Assembly (NCBI GenBank): GCA_964388955.1
Contig: CAYMCO010000060.1
Coordinates: 1 to 11,474, forward strand
Direction: 5' to 3'
Source: CAYMCO01 sp964388955
GTDB lineage: Bacteria > Chloroflexota > Anaerolineae > Anaerolineales > E44-bin32
Length of the DNA stretch: 11,474 nucleotides
Shown: positions 1 through 6,001 of the stretch, in pieces
Layout: each line of letters opens with the position of its first letter
Position numbering within the stretch: the stretch's first letter is position 1
Made by a program: the position numbers and the translations under genes
Notes under the pieces: generated by a model
Told to the model about the DNA's origin: nothing
The model's database searches: none
What the model saw: the letters and a program-made list of their open reading frames with translations, nothing else

Positions 1-101
1 ACTATAGACAGCCAAGGATGCACACAGAATTTCCACCACTTGACAAGACACAGACTGCAGGAGCATGGAATAGAGCCGCCACAGAATGCCCGAACCGACT
101 C
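1..101. other. Non-coding edge downstream of the PadR gene
   Basis: No convincing coding region lies here. The frames that cross it are shadows of the PadR gene. It contains CACCACTTGACA at 34-45, which recurs as its exact reverse complement at 541-552, so the PadR gene is bracketed by a 12-bp inverted repeat. The TTGACA inside the left arm lacks a good -10 partner downstream on the plus strand. No T-rich terminator was seen after the PadR stop. Confidence 0.5.
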
Positions 102-467
102 TCATACGCCCGACTCTGCGATCCTGGTTTGAGCGATCTTCCCCAATTGATGGATGCGGGATACCTCCGCCTCCATAACTGCCCGGCCAAAGCGTGTGAG
201 CGCGTACGCCTTGCGTTCGCGCCCCGGCCCGGTTCCATCCCCCTCGGCGGCGTCACCTTCCACAGGTGCAATCCAGCCCTGCTGCAGCATGCGTTTGAGC
301 GCGCCATACAGGGTGCTCGTGCTCAGCTCCATCTTGCCCTTACTGAGCGCCTGTACATCCTTCATGATCGCATAGCCATGTCGCGGTTGGGGAGCCAGGC
401 TGAGCAGGATGTAGAGCGATGCCTCTGTCAGAGGGAGATCCTTTTGTGCCGCCTGCAGGTTCGCCAT
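102..467 (-). CDS. PadR family transcriptional regulator (short form)
   Basis: This is a predicted cytoplasmic DNA-binding repressor of 121 residues. It is almost entirely one PadR winged-helix domain: LTEASLYILLSLA, then the family signature HGYAIMKDV, then STSTLYGALKRML as the recognition-helix region, then a basic wing ending ERKAYALT. The long C-terminal dimerisation domain of classic PadR is absent, so it resembles the short PadR subfamily. I chose the ATG at 467 because GGAAGG lies 4 nt upstream of it. The longer frame from 527 would begin upstream of the probable transcription start. PadR regulators usually sit beside an efflux or ABC transporter that they repress. No such gene is next to it in this window, although the left side is cut off. 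The palindromic site at 483-506 suggests autoregulation. Confidence 0.88.
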   Translation of the reverse strand: MANLQAAQKDLPLTEASLYILLSLAPQPRHGYAIMKDVQALSKGKMELSTSTLYGALKRMLQQGWIAPVEGDAAEGDGTGPGRERKAYALTRFGRAVMEAEVSRIHQLGKIAQTRIAESGV

Positions 468-482
468 TTCGCCTTCCACGCC

Positions 483-506
483 TATATCTCGAGACACGAT
501 ATATCG
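483..506. promoter_or_regulatory. Palindromic operator-like site of the PadR gene
   Basis: Overlapping dyads sit just downstream of the predicted transcription start and upstream of the PadR start codon. They are TATATC (483-488) facing GATATA (498-503) across 9 nt, the self-complementary TCTCGAGA (487-494), and the self-complementary CGATATATCG (497-506). AT-rich dyads of this kind are typical binding sites for PadR proteins. The bound factor is inferred to be the adjacent PadR itself. Confidence 0.6.
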
Positions 507-517
507 ACTTACGACAT

Positions 518-546
518 ATTCTTGCATAATTTCGATTCCGTGTCAA
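518..546 (-). promoter_or_regulatory. Sigma-70-type promoter of the PadR gene
   Basis: On the minus strand a perfect -35 box TTGACA (541-546) is followed after exactly 17 nt by AAGAAT (518-523), a 4-of-6 match to TATAAT. Transcription would start near 511, leaving about 44 nt of leader that contains the dyad operator. This placement excludes the upstream in-frame start at 527. Confidence 0.55.
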
Positions 547-864
547 GTGGTGCGAGATTGATGCGAGAGTGGGGCTTGTGGTTGGCGGAGGGGCCGAGGT
601 TCCCGCGCGAGATCAGATTTCAAGAGCAATCCCCCACAAGCCCGACCGCCAAATCAACCCGTTCCGCCGGGCGCTCGCCCGGCGAGCCGTGCGCGGCGAC
701 TTTCACATGGTAGGACCTCCGGCCGTGTTTCCCGCGCGATTGCTCCCTCCATCTGCCAGGCCGCCTGGCGCGTGCGATGGGGGCGGAGAATCCCATAACG
801 GTAGACTCTCTTGTACAATGTGGAGGCCCGGCTTAGAGTATCCGAGGGTGAATCGGGATAGATC
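528..864. other. Intergenic region with several inverted repeats between PadR and the GNAT operon
   Basis: No credible gene is present; the frames here lack start signals and family features. Visible structure: GGGCTTGTGG (572-581) complementary to 634-643; TTGGCGG (582-588) complementary to 646-652; GAGCAATC (624-631) complementary to 738-745; a 9-bp perfect hairpin CGCCGGGCG/CGCCCGGCG at 665-684 with a 2-nt loop; GCCAGG/CCTGGC (755-760, 764-769) enclosed by CCATC/GATGG (749-753, 776-780). TTCCCGCGCGA occurs directly repeated at 600-610 and 729-739. A possible -10 for the downstream operon is TACAAT at 814-819, with no good -35. The region could be a structured leader, a small RNA or a decayed insertion; the sequence does not decide. 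Confidence 0.5.
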
Positions 865-1845
865 ATGGAATCGGATATCCGGATTGAGCAGGTTGATTCG
901 AGCGGCATCCTACCAGCCCTTGGTCTGCTGGAACGGTTCTTCGCCGAACACGGCTTCCGGGCTGCCGGTGGGGATCTGCGGGCATCACTGATGGAAATGA
1001 TCGCCGATCCGGACAGCGTCGTGCTGCTGTGCAGCCGATCCGATGAACCGGTCGGAGTGGCAACGATCACCACCTCCATCGGATTGGAATACGGGCGCTC
1101 TGCGGAGATTGAGGATCTGTATGTCAAACCGGGGGCGAGAGGGAAGGGGATCGCCACCGCGCTCATCGACCGAGCCGTGGAGTGGTGCCGAGGAAGAGGC
1201 TGTTCGACGATCCTCGTGACCATCGCTGCGCAGGGGTCGGAGGGGGAAAACCTGACGGAATTCTATCTGCGGCGAGGGTTTCAGGAGACCGGCCGCAGGT
1301 TGATGGAAATTGGGATCACGGCGCGGAGCGCGATTATCGGCCGGGGGCCGCGGCTCCAGTTGCGAGATCCGCAAGCGGCCGATCTCGCCCAGATCTCTCG
1401 CCTCTGGGGCGACGAGCTGGTCACCCGCCACATCGGCGGACCGAGAGACCCGGGCATGGTGCTTGACCATTTCCGCGAATACAGCGCGGACCCGCCGGCC
1501 TTCAACGCACACGAGCGGGAATGGTGGTGGAGCATCCTGGAAGCGGAGACGGGGGATTTTGTCGGTCTGAGCAGCCTGATGGTGAAAGAGGTGGCCGGGA
1601 AGGAGGAACTGGAGGTCGGATACTTCCTGCTGCCTCAGTATTGGGGAAGGGGCTATGCGTCAGAGGCCGCCCGCCTGGCGTTGGACTTCGCGTTCAGGGC
1701 CCTGAAAACGGAATCCGTGATCGCCCTGATCGATCGAGAAAACGAAGCTTCCGCCCGGGTGGCCAGGGCCCTGGGGATGCGGCTCGAGCGGGAGATCGCT
1801 CAGCCGGATTATGTGCAGCGGGTCTTCCGCGTCCGGAGGCCATGA
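865..1845 (+). CDS. Tandem GNAT-GNAT N-acetyltransferase
   Basis: The 326-residue protein is a fusion of two acetyl-CoA-dependent acetyltransferase domains. The N-terminal domain, residues about 5-150, has the acetyl-CoA loop RGKGIA (92-97) after the beta strand AEIEDLYVKPG, and ends FYLRRGFQETG. It resembles small-molecule or aminoglycoside-type GNATs. The C-terminal domain, about 163-326, is RimJ/RimL-like, with WGRGYASEAA (260-269) and NEASARVARALGM (293-305). Both CoA-binding loops look intact, so both domains may be active. Substrates cannot be read from sequence. The ATG at 865 has only a weak upstream purine stretch (GGGATAG). It is the first gene of a tight cluster, and its stop codon abuts the next start codon. 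Confidence 0.87.
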   Translation: MESDIRIEQVDSSGILPALGLLERFFAEHGFRAAGGDLRASLMEMIADPDSVVLLCSRSDEPVGVATITTSIGLEYGRSAEIEDLYVKPGARGKGIATALIDRAVEWCRGRGCSTILVTIAAQGSEGENLTEFYLRRGFQETGRRLMEIGITARSAIIGRGPRLQLRDPQAADLAQISRLWGDELVTRHIGGPRDPGMVLDHFREYSADPPAFNAHEREWWWSILEAETGDFVGLSSLMVKEVAGKEELEVGYFLLPQYWGRGYASEAARLALDFAFRALKTESVIALIDRENEASARVARALGMRLEREIAQPDYVQRVFRVRRP

Positions 1846-2547
1846 ATGCTGAAGATCATCGCATTCGACCTGGATGACACCCTGGTGCAGAACGAAGCCT
1901 ACTATCGGGAGGCGAAGCGCGAATTTGCGCAGGTTTTATCTCGCTACCGGCAGTGGGATTCGATCCGCGGTCGTCTCGATGAAATCGAAGTCGAGAACAT
2001 TCTGCGCTACGGCTATGGGGTCAAGAGCTTCATGCTTTCCATGGTGGAGGCGGCGCTGGAGGTCTCCGACGAGCGCATCGTGGGCAGGGATTTGACGCGA
2101 GTGCTCGAAATCGGAAAGGCGATGCTGGACAAGGAAGTCGAACTGCTCGATGGTACTACGGATGTCCTGAAAGAGATCTCGAAAGGGCGCGATTTGATGA
2201 TCATCACCAAGGGGGATCGGTTTGAGCAGCGGCGGAAGATCGACCGCTCCGGGATCGGCGCATACTTCAGGTATGTCGAGATCTTGAGCGAGAAGACCCC
2301 GGATGCGTACCGCGACATATTGGAGCGACATGATATCAGCCCCGCTGAGTTCCTCATGGTGGGCAATTCCCTCCGCTCGGATGTGCTGCCCGCCCTCTCC
2401 ATCGGCGCGAAAGCCGTTTATGTCCCGGACGAGCAGCCCTGGTTTCATGAGCTGCCTTCGGAGGGGGATTTGGATTCTCTGGAGTACGTCGAACTCGATC
2501 GTTTGGGGCAGCTGCCGGCGCACATCGCGCAGATGGAATCGGGATGA
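1846..2547 (+). CDS. HAD superfamily hydrolase (phosphatase)
   Basis: A 233-residue haloacid-dehalogenase-type phosphohydrolase, probably cytoplasmic and Mg2+-dependent. Motif I is FDLDDTL, with nucleophile D8 and acid/base D10. Motif II is IITKGD with T121. Motif III lysine is K150 in SEKTPDAY. Motif IV is VGNSLRSDVLPA (172-183) with D179. The helical segment between motifs I and II (about 15-95) fits a C1-type cap, as in phosphoglycolate phosphatase or beta-phosphoglucomutase relatives. All catalytic residues are present, but the substrate is unknown. The ATG follows the GNAT stop codon with no gap, and the 3' end overlaps the next gene by ATGA, so translation is likely coupled on both sides. 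Confidence 0.9.
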   Translation: MLKIIAFDLDDTLVQNEAYYREAKREFAQVLSRYRQWDSIRGRLDEIEVENILRYGYGVKSFMLSMVEAALEVSDERIVGRDLTRVLEIGKAMLDKEVELLDGTTDVLKEISKGRDLMIITKGDRFEQRRKIDRSGIGAYFRYVEILSEKTPDAYRDILERHDISPAEFLMVGNSLRSDVLPALSIGAKAVYVPDEQPWFHELPSEGDLDSLEYVELDRLGQLPAHIAQMESG

Positions 2548-3176
2548 AACCGAAGCCGGGACGGGGGGTTCGCAGGGGGAGCGAGCGGGAGCGTGCGGCG
2601 GAAACCCGTCTTCTGGGGTGGCTGAGCGGTGGTGATCGGCGCTCGGACGGGGCCGCAGATGAAGTGGCGGCCATTGTGCTCGAAAACGAGTCCCTCATCG
2701 AGGAGTTGATTCCAGGGCTGCGAAGCTCGGCTGACGTGGTGCGCGGCAGGAGTGCCGACACGCTGGAGAAGGTCGCCCGAGAACGGCCGGACCTGCTAAT
2801 CGGCATCCTGCCGGATCTGATCCGGGCGGGCACGGCCGATCCGCTGCCGATGGTGAAGATGCATGTCGCCATGATCCTCGGCCACCTGGCGCATTATAGG
2901 GACCGGATCGACTCCATCGAAGATGCCCTGCTCGACATGCTTTCGGGCGACGGCGTTTTCGCGCGCAGTTGGGCCATCGCCAGCTTGTGCATCGTCGCCC
3001 GCAAATACCCCCGGCGGACGCCGGGTATCCTCGAGAACATCTCGCCGCTGCTCGATGATCCCAGTGTGGCAATCCGGGCGCGAGCGCGCAAGGCGGTGCA
3101 AATGCTGACCAACCCACAAGCCCCATTTCCAAAGGGATGGGTCAAGAGCCGCGTGGTGTTTGGTGGGCCAGGGTGA
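2544..3176 (+). CDS. HEAT-repeat (ARM-like) protein
   Basis: A 210-residue soluble protein with no catalytic motif. A basic N-terminal tail (residues 1-20, rich in Arg and Lys) is followed by about four helical-pair repeats of roughly 35-40 residues. Each carries the pattern L-x-x-L-I/L followed by D-x-x-x-x-V/A-R, for example SSADVVRGRSADTLEKVA, DPLPMVKMHVAMILGHLA, GDGVFARSWAIASLCIVA and DPSVAIRARARKAVQML. That is typical of HEAT or armadillo-like solenoids, which act as protein or nucleic-acid binding scaffolds. It overlaps the HAD gene by 4 nt, and the pseudouridine synthase starts 1 nt after its stop. Its partner is unknown; the operon context suggests one of its neighbours or the ribosome, as an inference. 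Confidence 0.8.
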   Translation: MKPKPGRGVRRGSERERAAETRLLGWLSGGDRRSDGAADEVAAIVLENESLIEELIPGLRSSADVVRGRSADTLEKVARERPDLLIGILPDLIRAGTADPLPMVKMHVAMILGHLAHYRDRIDSIEDALLDMLSGDGVFARSWAIASLCIVARKYPRRTPGILENISPLLDDPSVAIRARARKAVQMLTNPQAPFPKGWVKSRVVFGGPG

Positions 3177-3177
3177 A

Positions 3178-3888
3178 ATGCCGGAAATCGCGGTGCTCTG
3201 GGAGGATGCGCATGTGCTGGCCGTGGATAAGCCGGCGGGGGTGGTGAGCAGCCCGAGGTGGGTGCACGATGAGGGGTGTCTGCCCGCGCTGATGCAGCGC
3301 AGGGGCTATGATCGGCTGTTCATCGTGCACCGGCTCGACAAAGCCGCCAGCGGGGTGATGCTCTATGCCAAGACGAAGGCCGCTCATGCGCATCTCAACC
3401 GGCAATTCAGCGAGCGCGAGGTGCACAAGCGATACATCGCTATGGTGCACGGCGACGTGGAGCGATCCTCGGGCCGAATCGATCGACCGATCCGTCAATT
3501 TGGCTCCGGCCGGATGGGAGTGGATGACCAGCGCGGGGCAGCCAGCCTGACGGTCTTCCAACGCCTGGTCCACTGGGAGGAATATACCCTGCTGCACGTC
3601 GCTCCGCACACCGGCCGGCGGCATCAGATCCGGGTGCACCTGTACAGCATCGGGCATCCGGTGGTGGGAGACCTGCGCTACGGGGAACGGGGGCTGCAGT
3701 CGCGCTACTCGCGCTTGATGCTGCACGCCAGCGCCATTTGTTTTCGAACTACCTCTGGTGAGCTCCGCAGGCTGGAGGCCGACCTGCCAGAGGAGTTCAA
3801 ATCGCTCGTGGATCGGCTGAATGGCGGCCGGAGCGTGGCAGGACCGGACGCGATGGCTCCTGCCCGGAATTGGTATGATGGGAATTGA
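3178..3888 (+). CDS. RluA-family RNA pseudouridine synthase
   Basis: A 236-residue enzyme that isomerises uridine to pseudouridine in RNA, probably 23S rRNA or tRNA. The catalytic signature HRLDKAASG (51-59) places the nucleophilic aspartate at D54. VLAVDKPAGVV (13-23) and HTGRRHQIRVHL (144-155) are the other family motifs. There is no N-terminal S4 RNA-binding domain, so the protein is a minimal catalytic form, closer in layout to RluA than to RluC or RluD. I chose the ATG at 3178, which has GGGTGA directly upstream and lies 1 nt after the HEAT-protein stop. An in-frame TTG at 3160 has no better ribosome binding site. The exact target uridine cannot be assigned. Confidence 0.92.
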   Translation: MPEIAVLWEDAHVLAVDKPAGVVSSPRWVHDEGCLPALMQRRGYDRLFIVHRLDKAASGVMLYAKTKAAHAHLNRQFSEREVHKRYIAMVHGDVERSSGRIDRPIRQFGSGRMGVDDQRGAASLTVFQRLVHWEEYTLLHVAPHTGRRHQIRVHLYSIGHPVVGDLRYGERGLQSRYSRLMLHASAICFRTTSGELRRLEADLPEEFKSLVDRLNGGRSVAGPDAMAPARNWYDGN

Positions 3889-3963
3889 GCGCTGTCGTCA
3901 TCTGTGTGATGGATTTCTACCACAGGCGAAAGAATGTAAGATCGATCGCCCGTTGGGATAAGC

Positions 3964-4947
3964 ATGCCGACCAATCTGCCGCCTGAGTATTTCGAAGTCG
4001 AGGAGCGCTATCGGGCCGCGAGCACGGTGCCGGAGAAGATCGAAGCGCTGCAGGACCTCCTCTCCACGATCCCAAAACACAAAGGGACGGACAGATTGCG
4101 CGCCGACCTGCGCCGGAAGCTGTCCAAGTTGAAGGAGGGCGCCGGGGGGCGCAAGGGCGCGGCGAGGCATGAATCTCTCTACAGCATCGACCGAGAGGGC
4201 GCGGGCCAGGTCGTTGTGATCGGACATGCCAACGTGGGCAAGTCCGCGTTGGTGCGAGCCCTGACCAACGCGCAGCCGGAGGTGGCGGAATACCCCTTCA
4301 GCACCCGGAAGCCGACCCCGGGGATGATGCAGGTGGAAGACGTTCAGATCCAGTTGATCGACACGCCGCCCTTGAACCGGGACTTTGTTGAATCAGAAAT
4401 GATGGATCTGATTCGCCGCTCCGACATTATTCTGCTGCTGGTGGATTTGCACGCTGATCCTTTCCTGCAATTGGAGGAGTCCGCCGCCCTGCTGGAGCGA
4501 CATCACATCATCCCCCGGCATCGAAGGGATCGGGATGCTGACGACAGATCCATCGTCATCCCGACCCTGGTCGTCGCCACCAAGTGCGATGACGAGCGCT
4601 GTGACGAGAACTACGAGATCTTCATGGAACTCCTGGAGGAGAGATGGCCGCTGCTGTCGATCTCGGCTCAGACCGGCCGCGGCCTGGATGAGCTGCGAAA
4701 GGCGGTGTTCCGCGCGCTGGACATCATCCGAATCTACTCAAAGGCCCCCGGAAAGGAACCAGACCTGAGCGCCCCTTTCGTGATGAAAGCGGGGAGCACC
4801 GTTGAGGAATTCGCGGCCAAAGTGCATCAGGATTTTGTGCAGAACCTGAGCGCGGCGCGGGTGTGGGGCAGCAGCGATTTCGATGGTCAATTGGTCAGCC
4901 GGGATTATGCGCTGCGTGACGGGGATGTCGTGGAGCTGCGAATGTGA
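3964..4947 (+). CDS. DRG/Obg-like GTPase with C-terminal TGS domain
   Basis: A 327-residue TRAFAC-class GTPase. An N-terminal helical, charged region (about 1-75) precedes the G domain. G1 is GHANVGKS (87-94), and the switch I region YPFSTRKPTPG (110-120) resembles the Obg/DRG pattern. G3 is DTPP (133-136) where most relatives have DTPG, G4 is TKCD (206-209) instead of NKxD, and G5 is SAQ (234-236). A TGS domain fills about 269-327, starting APFVMKAGSTVEEFA and ending LRDGDVVELRM. DRG proteins are best known from archaea and eukaryotes, where they bind ribosomes. Bacterial homologues with this layout occur in a few phyla. The gene starts 75 nt after the pseudouridine synthase and may share its transcript. 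The ATG at 3964 has a weak Shine-Dalgarno (GGGATAAGC). Confidence 0.88.
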   Translation: MPTNLPPEYFEVEERYRAASTVPEKIEALQDLLSTIPKHKGTDRLRADLRRKLSKLKEGAGGRKGAARHESLYSIDREGAGQVVVIGHANVGKSALVRALTNAQPEVAEYPFSTRKPTPGMMQVEDVQIQLIDTPPLNRDFVESEMMDLIRRSDIILLLVDLHADPFLQLEESAALLERHHIIPRHRRDRDADDRSIVIPTLVVATKCDDERCDENYEIFMELLEERWPLLSISAQTGRGLDELRKAVFRALDIIRIYSKAPGKEPDLSAPFVMKAGSTVEEFAAKVHQDFVQNLSAARVWGSSDFDGQLVSRDYALRDGDVVELRM

Positions 4948-5056
4948 GGCACGGCGCGCTCGGATGCCCAGCGGGCGAATACCTCGGCGAGCATCGAGCA
5001 GGCTCATCTCGGGTAGGAGGTGGGAAATCGGGGCCAGGAGATAGGGGACCGGACGC

Positions 5057-5947
5057 ATGCCGAGATATCCCATTCTGCAAATTGACGCCTTCACAGACAC
5101 TCCCCTAGCCGGAAACCCCTGTGCCGTGATCTTCGACACGGATGGCTTGGACGAGGGGGGGATGCTGGGCCTGGCGCGAGAGATGAATCTCTCGGAAACG
5201 GCCTTCGTGATGGAGTCGTCGGAGGCCGACTTCAGGGCCCGCTATTTCACCCCCGCGGAAGAAATCCCACTAGCGGGCCATCCCACGATCGCAGTAGCGC
5301 ACGCCCTGATTGGGACGGGGCGCTTCACTCCCGGGCCGGGCCGACAGTTCCTGACCCTGGAACTGGAGGCGGGGGTGATCCGGGTGGATATTCGATCTCG
5401 ATCGAAAGGGACACCAATCATCGTGATGAACCAGCCCCCGCCGAGATTCCTGGGCACGTTCGCCCCGGAGGAGGTCATGCCGGCCTTCGGTCTGGCAGCC
5501 GGGGTGGCCCTTGAAGGGCCTCCCATCAGAACGGTGAGCACCGGCACTCCGCAGTTGATGGTCCCCGTGCGTGGGCTGGAGGCGCTTCGCCGGGCCCGGC
5601 TGGATATACCGACCTACGAGGCGCTGAAGGCCCGGGGCGATTTCTTCAGCCCGCACCTCTTTTGCCTGCAGGGGGCCACGGAGAAGGGAAGGACCTTTGC
5701 GCGCCACTTCGGAGCGCCCCCGGATACCCCCGAGGATCCCTTCACCGGATCTGCGACGGGCGGCATGGCGGCCTATTTGTGGCGGTACGAATTGATCGAC
5801 ACCCCGCGCTTCGTCGCCGAACAGGGACATTGGATGGGCCGGCCCGGTGAGGCTCATGTGCAGGTGATAGGGCCGCGCCGGGCAATTCGCTCCGTCCGTG
5901 TGGGAGGCGCTGCCGTCACGGTGTTTCGGGGGGAGCTTGCCCTGTGA
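5057..5947 (+). CDS. PhzF family isomerase/epimerase-like protein
   Basis: A 296-residue member of the PhzF fold, a pair of diaminopimelate-epimerase-like halves. Conserved features are the N-terminal QIDAFTDTPLAGNPCAV, NLSETAF with the catalytic-type glutamate E47, FTPAEEIPLAGHPT (64-77), STGTPQL (161-167), EDPFTGSA (226-233) with D227, and GRPGEAHV (261-268). These correspond to the E, H and D positions used by phenazine PhzF. No other phenazine genes are present, so a role in phenazine synthesis is not implied, and most bacterial PhzF homologues have unknown substrates. The start ATG has GGGGA 8 nt upstream. A stronger AGGAGGTG further upstream (around 5016-5023) has no usable start codon at the right distance. 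The gene faces the MFS gene tail to tail across 54 nt. Confidence 0.9.
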   Translation: MPRYPILQIDAFTDTPLAGNPCAVIFDTDGLDEGGMLGLAREMNLSETAFVMESSEADFRARYFTPAEEIPLAGHPTIAVAHALIGTGRFTPGPGRQFLTLELEAGVIRVDIRSRSKGTPIIVMNQPPPRFLGTFAPEEVMPAFGLAAGVALEGPPIRTVSTGTPQLMVPVRGLEALRRARLDIPTYEALKARGDFFSPHLFCLQGATEKGRTFARHFGAPPDTPEDPFTGSATGGMAAYLWRYELIDTPRFVAEQGHWMGRPGEAHVQVIGPRRAIRSVRVGGAAVTVFRGELAL

Positions 5948-6001
5948 GCGGATAGTCGATCTCAACGCCTCCTGGAGGGCCCATCCCCCTCGCGGCCGGT
6001 T

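Noticed and set aside
572..652. A classical H-type pseudoknot from the interleaved pairs 572-581/634-643 and 582-588/646-652
   Set aside because: The connecting loops would be 0 and 2 nt across helices of 7 and 10 bp, which is sterically doubtful. Alternative pairings are more likely, so I list the arms without claiming the fold.
18..713. A 231-codon plus-strand frame over the PadR gene
   Set aside because: It is antisense to a gene with clear PadR motifs, runs into the inverted-repeat region, and has no recognisable domain.
5016..5023. A strong Shine-Dalgarno-like AGGAGGTG as a sign of an extra gene or earlier PhzF start
   Set aside because: No start codon lies at a suitable distance in any open frame, and the PhzF family N-terminus begins at the ATG at 5057.
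5057..5947. Phenazine biosynthesis locus
   Set aside because: Only a PhzF-like gene is present. The family is widespread outside phenazine pathways and no other phz genes are in the window.
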